Assembly: GCF_900101345.1 (NCBI RefSeq)
Contig: NZ_FMUX01000004.1
Span: 294,463 to 358,462 of the forward strand
Reading direction: 5' to 3'
DNA length: 64,000 bases
DNA from: Desulfoluna spongiiphila
GTDB lineage: Bacteria > Desulfobacterota > Desulfobacteria > Desulfobacterales > Desulfolunaceae
Shown here: piece after piece, positions 1-8,201 of the stretch
How the letters are laid out: every line of letters begins with the position of its first letter
Numbering within the stretch: the first letter of the stretch is position 1
Position numbers and translations under genes: made by a program
The notes under the pieces: generated by a model
What the model saw: only the letters and a program-made list of their open reading frames with translations
Told to the model about the DNA's origin: nothing
Databases searched by the model: none

Positions 1-337
1 CCGGAGCCTGAAACGGCCTGAATGCCACGCAAATCCCGTTGAGAAAACCATGTTTCTCAGCAGTCGCCACAACCATCGCCTCCAGAGCATCAGCATCCGG
101 CTTTGCTTCAGAAATCTCCCTGGCCAGTTCCTGCCCCACCCGCTCCAGCTCAGCCAACCGAGACTCCGCATACCCGATGGACGTTCCCACCTTTGCCCTG
201 GCCATATCCAGCGTCTCCCGGACACACGCCGCCTTGTCGGCGCGGTAGTGCCAGATCATCACGGCCGAAAAGACAAGGGAAAGAATTAAGAGGACGATCT
301 GGATATTTCTGATGTGGTTTGTTGGTTTTGGGGGCAT
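1..337 (-). CDS. Membrane sensor protein with PDC-like periplasmic domain, N-terminal fragment
   Basis: Open from an ATG at 337 to the window edge, so only about 112 N-terminal residues are visible. AAGG precedes the start. Residues about 8-30 form one hydrophobic signal-anchor (IQIVLLILSLVFSAVMIW), followed by a helical extracytoplasmic stretch ending in NGICVAFRPFQAP. That ending resembles the start of PDC/Cache sensor domains in two-component kinases, methyl-accepting proteins and RsbU-type PP2C phosphatases. The output domain lies outside the window, so the class is undetermined. It follows the eCIS cargo island on the same strand after about 160 bp and is probably unrelated to it. Confidence 0.6.
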   Translation of the reverse strand, partial: MPPKPTNHIRNIQIVLLILSLVFSAVMIWHYRADKAACVRETLDMARAKVGTSIGYAESRLAELERVGQELAREISEAKPDADALEAMVVATAEKHGFLNGICVAFRPFQAP

Positions 338-498
338 GACCTTGTGAAGGAATGAAGTGGGCGGCTTGCGTAACGTGTGGATGGGAAAATCGGTGTTCTG
401 CTGTGAGGGCGTTTTTTAAGTATGGGTTTTGCCCAATGTCAAGACGCGCCCCCTTCTCTACTCCTCTAACTTTTATAGTTGATTATTGCTGCAATTAC

Positions 499-2433
499 TT
501 AAGAAATCATATTATCTGAATATTTAAAGATTAGGTCTTCACCGTGAAGGTGCCTCAATTGGTATTGATCATTCAAACTTACCTTAACTTTTACTTCACG
601 AAGGCGTTGAATACCATACATTCCTCCTTGAATTGCCTCTGCGCAATCGATATAAATATAGTCCCAATTTTGAGAGCGGGCGGTTTTCAGGGTATTCAGA
701 ACGGCGTTTTTTTCGGAAGTTGTCAAAAGAAGCACAGTATTCCCCGATGTCTTCCCGGTTTTTAATCTGTCTCGACACCGTTCTGTTGCGTCTGACTTGG
801 AAGCGCGAACATGATTGAAAGTGAACGTATAATGACTTGAGTCAGAAAAATATTGTTCTATTTTATTTGCTCGTTGCCTCGCAATTTCATCGTCTAAGGC
901 TGCTTCAACTTCAAAAAGAGTTGGGGGATCATAGCCTTCAGTCCCAAGCAAAGGCTTATCAGGTAAATTTTGAGTTAACCGACTATAAACATTGTTGTAC
1001 TCACTGTTTCCACTAAGCCGTAGTTCCGCGAGTAGTACAATCAGCCAATTGCCAGTTTTGGGTCTTCCATGCCATAGCCCCTTACTGTCCACATATTTAA
1101 TGGCATCGATCTCCGTACGCTGGATCACAGCATTTCCTGCAGGCTGCATGTTTTGATTCACTCCTTTTAGCTGAGTGAAGGTTTCAATTGTTTCCTGAGA
1201 GTTAATAAAACCGGAAGATTCCTGCGGTCTTGGTTGCTCGAAATCCCCCTCTCTACCTTGGTATTCTTTAAATTGTAAAGTGCGATTGCTCGGTTGTAGA
1301 GCACTTTTTTTTCGTTGCACAGGTTCTCGAAAAGACGTAATTGGTTCACTACCCATGATCCCAGGCGAATGGGCATAATTTTCCTTATGATTCGTATGCG
1401 CTACTTCATTCCCCTGCTCATCGAACTCTATTTCAAAAATGATCGTGTTACCTTCCCCCACCTCATCTTTTTTTTCTTCTTGATCTTCGTAATCGATGGT
1501 GTAATCATCATCTCCATAGTTAATTCGCTTCATCGCACCCTTGTCGATCACTGAGGTCTCGGAAGTTCCGTCAAAGTAAACACTCCCCTGTTCAGGAAAA
1601 TAAATTGCCATTTTAGCAAACTGCTTTTTATTCAGATTGAAGTGAATTTGATTCGAACCAACCCCAAATTGTTTCAAAAATCCTGTGAACCCTGACACAA
1701 ATTCAGTAAAGTCCTTATCTTTACCTATCAAACCCAAACCAGCAAAGACCGACACTTCTAAATCTTCTTTACGTTGAGGCTTAATGCTTTTTAGCATCGC
1801 ATAAACTGATTTATTGATAAGAACCGTCTTATCCTTAATTTTTTCCTGAGCATCTGTGTCAATGTGTGCCAACCCACCCATTTTTCGGCTGTTATCATGT
1901 ACAATCACCCCCATACATGTCATGTAACTATGGCTAGCAATAGGTAACTTGCCGCTCTTAGCAAAAGCGAAAGAATTTATTCGAATATAGCGACTTGGCG
2001 TTTGAGGTAATTCACTCAATGTTTGAAGTTTATCCCCTGATATTTCATAATTATCCAACATCTCGTACATATAGAGCGGCCCTTTTTTTCCAGACGGGAC
2101 GGCAGAAACAGTATATCCAAAACCCTCTATTTCATCATAGACATAGTAAACCCTATTCAACTCTTTCACGAGCACCGGAGTGTCTTTCTCCAGATTTTTT
2201 TTTACCATGAGTTGGGCTATTTCATTTTTAATTGAAGAAGAGGAAGGTCCGTTTTCATGCTTGTTTTTCTGTGTACTGATATTAACCATGTCCTGCAACT
2301 TTCTTTGTGCTATTGACTCAAATCGATTATCTACAAATCCCAGCCCTTGTTTTCTATTACATTTCTTTTTACCAACTGAATTAGCAGCTGTCCTATTTTT
2401 ATTATCATACGATTTCTCTACTTGTGCATTCAT
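499..2433 (-). CDS. eCIS cargo/toxin candidate with N-terminal GFVDNR leader
   Basis: 644 residues. The first 50 carry the leader typical of proteins encoded beside contractile injection systems: MNAQVEKS, then AANSVGKKK, then GFVDNRFESIAQRKLQDM. The middle (about 90-330) has no recognised fold. Around residue 375 there is VQRKKSALQPSNRTLQF, and at about 438 the short AVIQRTE motif that often separates leader and toxin parts in such cargo. The C-terminal 200 residues (ALDDEIARQRANKIEQYF, NWDYIYIDCAEAIQGG) should hold the activity, but I do not recognise it. The gene is much more AT-rich than the eCIS core, suggesting recent acquisition. It is the last gene of the minus-strand island, and an IS630 element separates it from the next cargo gene, which shares the leader. 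Confidence 0.75.
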   Translation of the reverse strand: MNAQVEKSYDNKNRTAANSVGKKKCNRKQGLGFVDNRFESIAQRKLQDMVNISTQKNKHENGPSSSSIKNEIAQLMVKKNLEKDTPVLVKELNRVYYVYDEIEGFGYTVSAVPSGKKGPLYMYEMLDNYEISGDKLQTLSELPQTPSRYIRINSFAFAKSGKLPIASHSYMTCMGVIVHDNSRKMGGLAHIDTDAQEKIKDKTVLINKSVYAMLKSIKPQRKEDLEVSVFAGLGLIGKDKDFTEFVSGFTGFLKQFGVGSNQIHFNLNKKQFAKMAIYFPEQGSVYFDGTSETSVIDKGAMKRINYGDDDYTIDYEDQEEKKDEVGEGNTIIFEIEFDEQGNEVAHTNHKENYAHSPGIMGSEPITSFREPVQRKKSALQPSNRTLQFKEYQGREGDFEQPRPQESSGFINSQETIETFTQLKGVNQNMQPAGNAVIQRTEIDAIKYVDSKGLWHGRPKTGNWLIVLLAELRLSGNSEYNNVYSRLTQNLPDKPLLGTEGYDPPTLFEVEAALDDEIARQRANKIEQYFSDSSHYTFTFNHVRASKSDATERCRDRLKTGKTSGNTVLLLTTSEKNAVLNTLKTARSQNWDYIYIDCAEAIQGGMYGIQRLREVKVKVSLNDQYQLRHLHGEDLIFKYSDNMIS

Positions 2434-2546
2434 ATCAAAAACCTTTTAAATTAGATTTATTCGATGTTATAGGCGTTCTTTCATTGCCAATAACAAGTCC
2501 CTTTGCCGTGATATGAGTGTAAATTTGAGTGGTCTTTGTGCTGCTA

Positions 2547-3661
2547 TTAACCCGGCAATTAAAAATACAGTAAACTGGTTGTTTGTGCTATACTCCTTTT
2601 CATGGAAAAGATTGATACAAGAAAACTACCAGCTGATACATTACACGAACTCCGAAAACAATCAGCCCGTCTACGCAGTAAAGGCATGACGTTTAGAAAA
2701 ATCGCTGAAATTGTTGGAGCTCACCAAGAAACCGTGCGCCGATGGTGTAAATCCTTTGAGAAAGAGGGTTCAAAGGCCCTTATTCCCAAAACTCGGGGCC
2801 GTAAGGCCGGTGAACGGCGAACGCTGACACCAGAGCAGGAAAAAACAATTCAAAAATGGATCAAAGAAAAAGATCCAAATCAATTGAAATTGGATTTTTG
2901 CCTATGGAATCGTCGGGCTATTGTCCTTTTGATCAAACAAGAATTTGATATTGAAATGCCTATACGAACGGTTGGTGAATACCTAAAAAGATGGGGTTTT
3001 ACCCCGCAAAAGCCACTTCGACGGGCCTATGAGCAAAACCCCAAGGCCGTTGATGCATGGCTTGAAGATGAATTCCCCTCAATCAAAGAAAGAGCCAAAC
3101 TCAAAAAGGCTGAAATACACTGGGGTGATGAAACCGGCCTCCGTACAGATAGTCAGCATGGGCGTTCCTACGCACCAAAGGGCAAAACGCCAGCAATACG
3201 CATTCCAGCCAAAAGGGATCGAGCGAACATGATATCGGCAATTACCAACCAAGGGAAAGTTCGATTCATGATCTATACAGAAACAATGAATGCTACTGTA
3301 CTGATTCGATTCATGAAACGACTTATTCAAGATGCTGGTCGAAAGGTTTTTCTAATCCTGGACAACCTAAGAGTCCACCATTCCAAAGTTGTTAAGCGAT
3401 GGTTGGCAGAAAACGCTGAACGGATAGAAGTTTTTTATCTACCTTCGTATTCTTTAGAGTTAAACCCAGATGAATACCTGAACTGTGACTTGAAAGCGGG
3501 AATTCACAGCAAAAAGCCAGCAAGAAACCAGAAACAATTGAAGGCGAAAGTATTATCCCATATGAGAATGCTCCAAAAAATGCCTTCAAGGGTAAAAAAA
3601 TACTTCCAGCATCCGAAAATTTCTTATGCTGCATATCCTGTGTATTAAATTGCCGGGTTAA
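2547..3661 (+). mobile_element. IS630-family insertion sequence, complete
   Basis: Ends are inverted repeats TTAACCCGGCAATT at 2547 and AATTGCCGGGTTAA ending at 3661. Both are flanked by TA (2545-2546 and 3662-3663), the target duplication expected of IS630/Tc1-mariner elements. It carries one transposase gene and lies between two leader-bearing cargo genes without visibly breaking either. Confidence 0.9.
2602..3648 (+). CDS. IS630 family transposase
   Basis: 348 residues. The N-terminal helix-turn-helix (about 25-60, FRKIAEIVGAHQETVRRWC) and Homeodomain-like region are followed by the DDE catalytic domain. The catalytic acidic residues lie in HWGDETGL, in LILDNLRVHH and in LPSYSLELNPDEYL; the last matches the NP(I/D)E motif of the family. 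Length and motif order are full-size, so the element looks intact and potentially active. The stop codon overlaps the right inverted repeat. Confidence 0.95.
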   Translation: MEKIDTRKLPADTLHELRKQSARLRSKGMTFRKIAEIVGAHQETVRRWCKSFEKEGSKALIPKTRGRKAGERRTLTPEQEKTIQKWIKEKDPNQLKLDFCLWNRRAIVLLIKQEFDIEMPIRTVGEYLKRWGFTPQKPLRRAYEQNPKAVDAWLEDEFPSIKERAKLKKAEIHWGDETGLRTDSQHGRSYAPKGKTPAIRIPAKRDRANMISAITNQGKVRFMIYTETMNATVLIRFMKRLIQDAGRKVFLILDNLRVHHSKVVKRWLAENAERIEVFYLPSYSLELNPDEYLNCDLKAGIHSKKPARNQKQLKAKVLSHMRMLQKMPSRVKKYFQHPKISYAAYPVY

Positions 3662-3863
3662 TATGTCCCAACAATGCTAGTATATACATGATATCCGAGC
3701 ACCGTTCCTCAAAATGTATCGCGAAAATTGGCCATGATTTCAAGGCCATAGTTTTTCATGTATAGTGTATGGGAGTCGAGTCTTGACATTTACACTCCAG
3801 ACACACCGTTTATTTGACAATCTATATATTTTGCTTTTAAATTTTGTTATGGAGCTTTATCTA

Positions 3864-4505
3864 TCAATCCCTACTTAGCTCACGTGACACATGCCCATCA
3901 ATACTATCCGAATAGTAAGTCATAATAGCCATTCCTCCAACCGCTTTATCCAAGTGTCCAATTTCACCTAAATCGCTTTTTCTTGTTGCCATACCTGTTT
4001 TAATATCTGCTCCATTAAACGTAGTAGTTTCGTATGCTCGATACTCGCCATCGGGAGTCATCTCTCGAGCCGTTGTTATAGTATGTGCACCGTTGATTCC
4101 TGATGTCCACGCATTTCCATTGTTATTATTCGCATTGTATGCAACGCGATGATTTTCTTTAATATTATCTTTATCACCCTTCGATAATACACAGTAGGTC
4201 GAACCACCATAATTATTTACATTATCTTGTCGTTGGAGACTATTTATCATGGCCTGACGAAGATTTGCTGCCATGTGATCATTCTTGAACTTATCGTTGA
4301 AATAAATACTTTGGATAGGTATCTCCGCTAATTGCGCAACTGTACTATAACTTGCCGCGCCCTGAATTATTGTTTTATACTTATGGACGTCTCTCCTTTT
4401 ATCCACAAAACCTGAGGCTTGCTTATCATTATCTTTCTTCCGAACAGCAGAATTAGCAGACACTTCACTTCTAATCCCTTTCGACTTCTCTACTCGTGTA
4501 TGCAT
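3864..4505 (-). CDS. eCIS cargo/toxin candidate with N-terminal leader
   Basis: 213 residues. The first 45 (MHTRVEKS, then SANSAVRKK, then KQASGFVDKR) align with the leader of the 644-residue cargo at 499-2433, though the AQRKLQ part is lost and replaced by HKYKTIIQ. The remainder, with GGSTYCVLSKGDKDN, an Asn-rich stretch and SGINGAHTITTAREMTPDGEYRAYETTTF, has no fold I recognise. The GAHTITTAREM segment with a conserved His could be part of a hydrolase or nuclease site, but that is a guess. Codon use is AT-rich like the first cargo. It lies upstream of the IS630 element on the opposite strand from the transposase. Confidence 0.7.
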   Translation of the reverse strand: MHTRVEKSKGIRSEVSANSAVRKKDNDKQASGFVDKRRDVHKYKTIIQGAASYSTVAQLAEIPIQSIYFNDKFKNDHMAANLRQAMINSLQRQDNVNNYGGSTYCVLSKGDKDNIKENHRVAYNANNNNGNAWTSGINGAHTITTAREMTPDGEYRAYETTTFNGADIKTGMATRKSDLGEIGHLDKAVGGMAIMTYYSDSIDGHVSRELSRD

Positions 4506-4615
4506 ATCTTAAGCCTTTCATATTCATCTATTATTATTGTAATACATAGACTCCGCCCAGTATGATTTTTTCACCTATTCTTAGCTTGTCATTAAAAAGG
4601 GGGATACCAATTGAT

Positions 4616-4880
4616 CGCGTATAGCGTATAGGGGTCGCGTCTTGACATTTGACAGCCCCAAAACAATAGGTCTCTGCAACACCGAAATAAAAATGTAGGG
4701 AATAGGCCAAACGCTCAGCATTCACGCCCCACCAGCAAAGCCCGTGCCCATCGGGTGAATGCAGAATGGAAATGCCTCATAAGGAGGATGCCAATTGATC
4801 GCGATGTTTATGTCGGGTGCTCAAAAGGTGAGCTATTCCGGGTTAAAGATGGGCATGCTCCGCTTTGCCCATCCTACAAT
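4616..4880. repeat. Long dispersed intergenic repeat, copy 1
   Basis: The gene-free stretch 4506-5149 contains a diverged copy of a module also found at 7851-8103. Both begin with a GGGGTCGCGTCTTGACATTT-like REP motif and CCAAAACAA. They continue through GCCAAACGCTC and TGAATGCAGAATGGAAATGC, and end with the palindromic GATGGGCATGCTCCGCTTTG followed by CCCATCCTAC. A shorter relative of the first motif is near 3770. The GTCTTGACATTT motif is of the kind associated with RAYT-type REP sequences (recalled). Nothing coding is supported in the rest of the gap. Confidence 0.7.
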
Positions 4881-5149
4881 ACAACAAGCATAACGGCTGC
4901 TTGATCTTAAACATTACCCTGCAATTGCTATCACAACATATAGCACCGTCTGTTCATACACGCTCATTGGTAGATCGGCGGGATAAAAAAGAAAAACCCT
5001 GCAGATTGACTACGTTTTACAGATTGGGTTTATCGATAAGAGAAGTGGCGTCATGATGGCCGCCCATAAAGAGTCCAAAACGCCAGTAGAAGGTTTTGAC
5101 AGGAAATCCACTGTCAATACGCGACACGTCTTATTCCACGCTTTCTTCA

Positions 5150-6124
5150 TCACCACACCGGATTGCCAGCCAACACGTAATTATCGCGGGCTGCATCGAT
5201 GATATCCGACAGGGTGTTTATGCTGGGCTGGCCGTCGGCTGCCAGGGTCACATTCACATCGTCAATAAGATCGTCGACGTCCTGGACCTGGGCGCCTGTC
5301 CAGACAGCACCTATACCGAGGATTAGGTTGATGCCCGTTTTGGTGTCAACGGCCTTCTGCCCAAAGGCGTTATCGCCCATATAGACCCCCGACACATAAA
5401 GATCCAGCAGGGTTTTCAGCTTGCTTAACCCAGACCTCACCGCTGCATTCGCATGGCTTCTCTGGGCAAGGTTTGCAGCGGCGGCAAGCCCGCCACCCAC
5501 AGCCGGAGGCCCTGCGGCCCCTCCTGTGATATTTGCATAGTTCACGCTGGGGTAAACGGTCTCGGCGATGTAAGGAAAGGGCCCTTTGGCAAAATCTTTT
5601 TTGAGCACATGGCCCAGTTGCCCGGTGGAGGTGAGGTCTACGATCCCGCGCTCTGCGTTGTGGGTGATGACAAAATCCGGAATGGCATTTCCCACAGGCA
5701 CCTGAGTGGCTGTACCTGCTGGCAGACCGGCACCTGAAACCTCGGATTCAATGACATAGCCGATGGCCATAAGCGTTGCGCCCACATTACCGAAGTTCAA
5801 GGCATTGACAAGATTTGTGACGCGGGCAGCGGAGGTGTTGGGAAACATGGCGGCGGTCAATGGTGTGCTGGTGGGTGGAAACGAATTTCGAATGGCCTGC
5901 CACACATTGGGATATACCGCATTGGTGAACCCATCAATGGTGGCGGCATCGGCTGCGATCTGAGCTTGATCCACATTGGGAACGGCCGGCTGCTTAAAGG
6001 CGTACAAAGCGCGCTGGCAAACCAGCGCACTCCCCTGGGCTGAAGCGGTTGCGCGCTGGCCGCCGGGATCTCTTCTTGCAGCCCCCCTTGAGACAGATTT
6101 ATTCTGGGTTTTACAAGCATACAT
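5150..6124 (-). CDS. Hypothetical eCIS cargo candidate with KTQNKS leader
   Basis: 324 residues from the ATG at 6124, chosen because GGAGG lies seven bases upstream; a longer in-frame extension has no ribosome site. The start MYACKTQNKSVSRGAARR resembles the K-T-Q-x-N-K-S beginning of DUF4157-type eCIS cargo leaders. The body is Ala/Gly/Val-rich and mostly helical, with VPVGNAIPDFVITHNAERGI and a Gly/Ala segment about residue 215. No catalytic motif is evident and I do not recognise the family. It is transcribed with the other cargo genes downstream of the injection-system genes. Confidence 0.65.
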   Translation of the reverse strand: MYACKTQNKSVSRGAARRDPGGQRATASAQGSALVCQRALYAFKQPAVPNVDQAQIAADAATIDGFTNAVYPNVWQAIRNSFPPTSTPLTAAMFPNTSAARVTNLVNALNFGNVGATLMAIGYVIESEVSGAGLPAGTATQVPVGNAIPDFVITHNAERGIVDLTSTGQLGHVLKKDFAKGPFPYIAETVYPSVNYANITGGAAGPPAVGGGLAAAANLAQRSHANAAVRSGLSKLKTLLDLYVSGVYMGDNAFGQKAVDTKTGINLILGIGAVWTGAQVQDVDDLIDDVNVTLAADGQPSINTLSDIIDAARDNYVLAGNPVW

Positions 6125-6359
6125 GAGCGCCTCCGACAGGGCGATTTGGGGATAGAAACCCCATAGCCACCCCAAAGAAAACCTATGCGATTATTTTAGC
6201 CCGGCTATTTTTCGCGGTTATGATGCTCGAACAGCCCTTCGAACTTGTTGCACTGCTTAACAGGATGTCGGTATCATGGTGAAGCATCGTCTATCGATGC
6301 TCCACCCGACACGGACAACACGTCAATGCCTTTTCGGTCAAACAAAACCTGACCGAGGA

Positions 6360-6920
6360 TTAGCCCTCAAACTCATTTTCGTAGTTCTGACCATCCATGG
6401 CCGTTTGCGGGGAGAGGGGGACTTGGTTTCCCTTGGCCCAGCCAGCGTTGGTTTTTGCTTTGTAGCCCGCCGCATCTCTGGCCTTGATTTTGGCGCAAGA
6501 GGTGATGGTAACCGTTTTGGTATCGGCTTTTACTGAACTGACCACCACACCGCCCACCTTGTCCTTGTTGGACTTGATGTGCTCTTTGGGAATATGGTAG
6601 AGCTTTTGGAGCCGGTCCATGCGTGCTTCCGTGTTTTTATTGGGCCCTATGCCCGTCACCATAAAAAACAGCTCATCCTTGGAGCCCTGGCTGAGGTTCA
6701 AGTCCCTGAGCCACTTCTCATCCCCATCGGTTGCCACATGGGCCATCAACACGTAGCTTCCCTCTTTTTTTTGCGTGATATAGATAAACGCAAAACAACT
6801 GGCCATGGAATCTGTGCCCAGCTCACCGGAGGGCAAGGATCGCATCACGTAATGTCCCATGGAAACGCCATCGCACAACGGGGCCTCAATGTGAGGCCTG
6901 AAAAGGTACTCTACATCCAT
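6360..6920 (-). CDS. CheD/CNF-like Cys-His deamidase-type effector candidate
   Basis: 186 residues from the ATG at 6920, which has AAAGGAGA nine bases upstream. Residues 35-42 read GTDSMASC and 60-62 AHV, giving Thr36, Cys42 and His61. The order and spacing resemble the Thr-Cys-His site of the chemoreceptor deamidase CheD (T-x5-C-x16-H as I recall it) and the CNF1 deamidase toxin Cys-His pair. The gene is a diverged paralogue of 14027-14539, which keeps the same motifs. The rest (KVGGVVVSSVKADTKTVTITSC) is a beta-rich C-terminal half. No chemotaxis genes are nearby and it lies among toxin-like genes, so a deamidase or related effector role is inferred rather than shown. Confidence 0.6.
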   Translation of the reverse strand: MDVEYLFRPHIEAPLCDGVSMGHYVMRSLPSGELGTDSMASCFAFIYITQKKEGSYVLMAHVATDGDEKWLRDLNLSQGSKDELFFMVTGIGPNKNTEARMDRLQKLYHIPKEHIKSNKDKVGGVVVSSVKADTKTVTITSCAKIKARDAAGYKAKTNAGWAKGNQVPLSPQTAMDGQNYENEFEG

Positions 6921-7117
6921 GTTTTTTCTCCTTTGGGTTGTTGTGTTGTGGGGGAAGCCCCCCGGGAAAGGGTGAACCATCGTAAAAGGAGTGGTTGGTG
7001 GTAGGTCAGTGGTTGATGCGGGCGACTGATGGGCACGTCCTGCTTTGCCCATCCTACAAAGCCATGGCCGTTGGCATCTGACAAAGGGTTATCGAATGGG
7101 CGTGGGGATCGGCCGGG

Positions 7118-7738
7118 TTACTCAATCCAGAATGGCCCCCAAGTGGGGTAATATTTGGGTCTGTCCAGAAAAGGTGTCTCGTAATGATCTCGATCGCCAA
7201 AACCTGCCCCGGAATCGATGTAGTGACCTTTGAGACTTCGGGTGATGTAGTGCATGCCTTGGTACCAGATCTCGGGATTCCCTATGATTGTCACAAGGAT
7301 TTGGGGTGCTGCAATACGGGCATAGGTGGCGTATTCGATACCTCGGATATGCTGACCGATAACGCCCATGGCTGCCTGTACCTTGGAGTCGACGTACAAT
7401 TTGTCCTGGGTTTTTATTTTCAGGTGAAGGTCGAACCCGAACCTGGCAAACTCGATCATCTGTTTGGGCGAGCAGAAACCTCGCAGATCAGGACTTTTTA
7501 CGATTTCATAAACGCAGGACGCCACAAATTTATCCTTGGAAATAGTGGTTTTTTCAAGATCATCCCGTCGTTTTTTGACTTCCGCGTTCTCAAGAACCCC
7601 GCTGTAGAGTCCCCGCGAGATGGCATACATAATATCTTCCGGCCTGAACCCCTTTTCCCCTAAGAAAGCACAGAGGGCAAAGGCCCCGCACATGGTGGAG
7701 CCGCTGTCTTGCTGGGCGTTAAACACATACATGGGCAT
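7118..7738 (-). CDS. Papain-fold (C39-like) cysteine protease effector candidate
   Basis: 206 residues, start at 7738 after a GGAG site. The N-terminus reads AQQDSGSTMCGAFALCAFL: Gln9/10 followed by Cys17, the usual oxyanion-Gln and nucleophile pattern of C39 and related papain-like peptidases. GMHYITRSLKGHYIDSG supplies His163 and Asp175 to complete a triad. Length suits a minimal protease domain with no signal peptide or secretion domain. Its place in the cargo run and lack of a signal peptide are consistent with delivery by the injection system. The exact peptidase family is unproven, and a transferase on the same fold is possible. Confidence 0.6.
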   Translation of the reverse strand: MPMYVFNAQQDSGSTMCGAFALCAFLGEKGFRPEDIMYAISRGLYSGVLENAEVKKRRDDLEKTTISKDKFVASCVYEIVKSPDLRGFCSPKQMIEFARFGFDLHLKIKTQDKLYVDSKVQAAMGVIGQHIRGIEYATYARIAAPQILVTIIGNPEIWYQGMHYITRSLKGHYIDSGAGFGDRDHYETPFLDRPKYYPTWGPFWIE

Positions 7739-7850
7739 AACGTTTTCTCCTTGGAGGCACGATGATCAGCCTGTTAAGGCGAGGGTTGCCTGGGCATTGC
7801 CGCAAAGGGCTCTCTCGTTGGTGTTACTCCCGGTCATGCTCTGATTTCCG

Positions 7851-8103
7851 ATGCGTGTTTAGGGGCCGTGTCTATACATTTGACGAACCCAAAACAACAT
7901 CAGGGAAATAAGCCAAACGCTCGGCAATGGCGCCCCACGTGCTGTAGGATAGACAAAGCCACAGCGTGCCCACTAGGTGAATGCAGAATGGAAATGCCTC
8001 AAAATATAGATACCGATTCATCGTGATGTTTTTCGTCAGATGATCAAATGGTGAGATATGGCGGGCATAAGATGGGCACGCTCCGCTTTGCCCATCCTAC
8101 AAT
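7851..8103. repeat. Long dispersed intergenic repeat, copy 2
   Basis: This is the second copy of the module at 4616-4880, lying in the 460-bp gap 7739-8201. It keeps the order REP-like GTCTATACATTTGACG, CCAAAACAA, GCCAAACGCTCGG, GTGAATGCAGAATGGAAATG, then GATGGGCACGCTCCGCTTTG and CCCATCCTAC (8071-8100). A copy of the terminal palindrome alone is at 7028-7057. No gene is supported in this gap. Confidence 0.7.
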
Positions 8104-8201
8104 GGAACGAAGGCAATCAACATCCTTATAGACGTCAACCAAAGGCGCTTGCACCCAAAAGCGCCCTTGGTTAATGCGGCTTACCGAATCGATGTCCCGT
8201 A

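Noticed and set aside
4534..4725. 63-residue minus-strand frame in the repeat region
   Set aside because: It lies inside a dispersed repeat and lacks a ribosome site.
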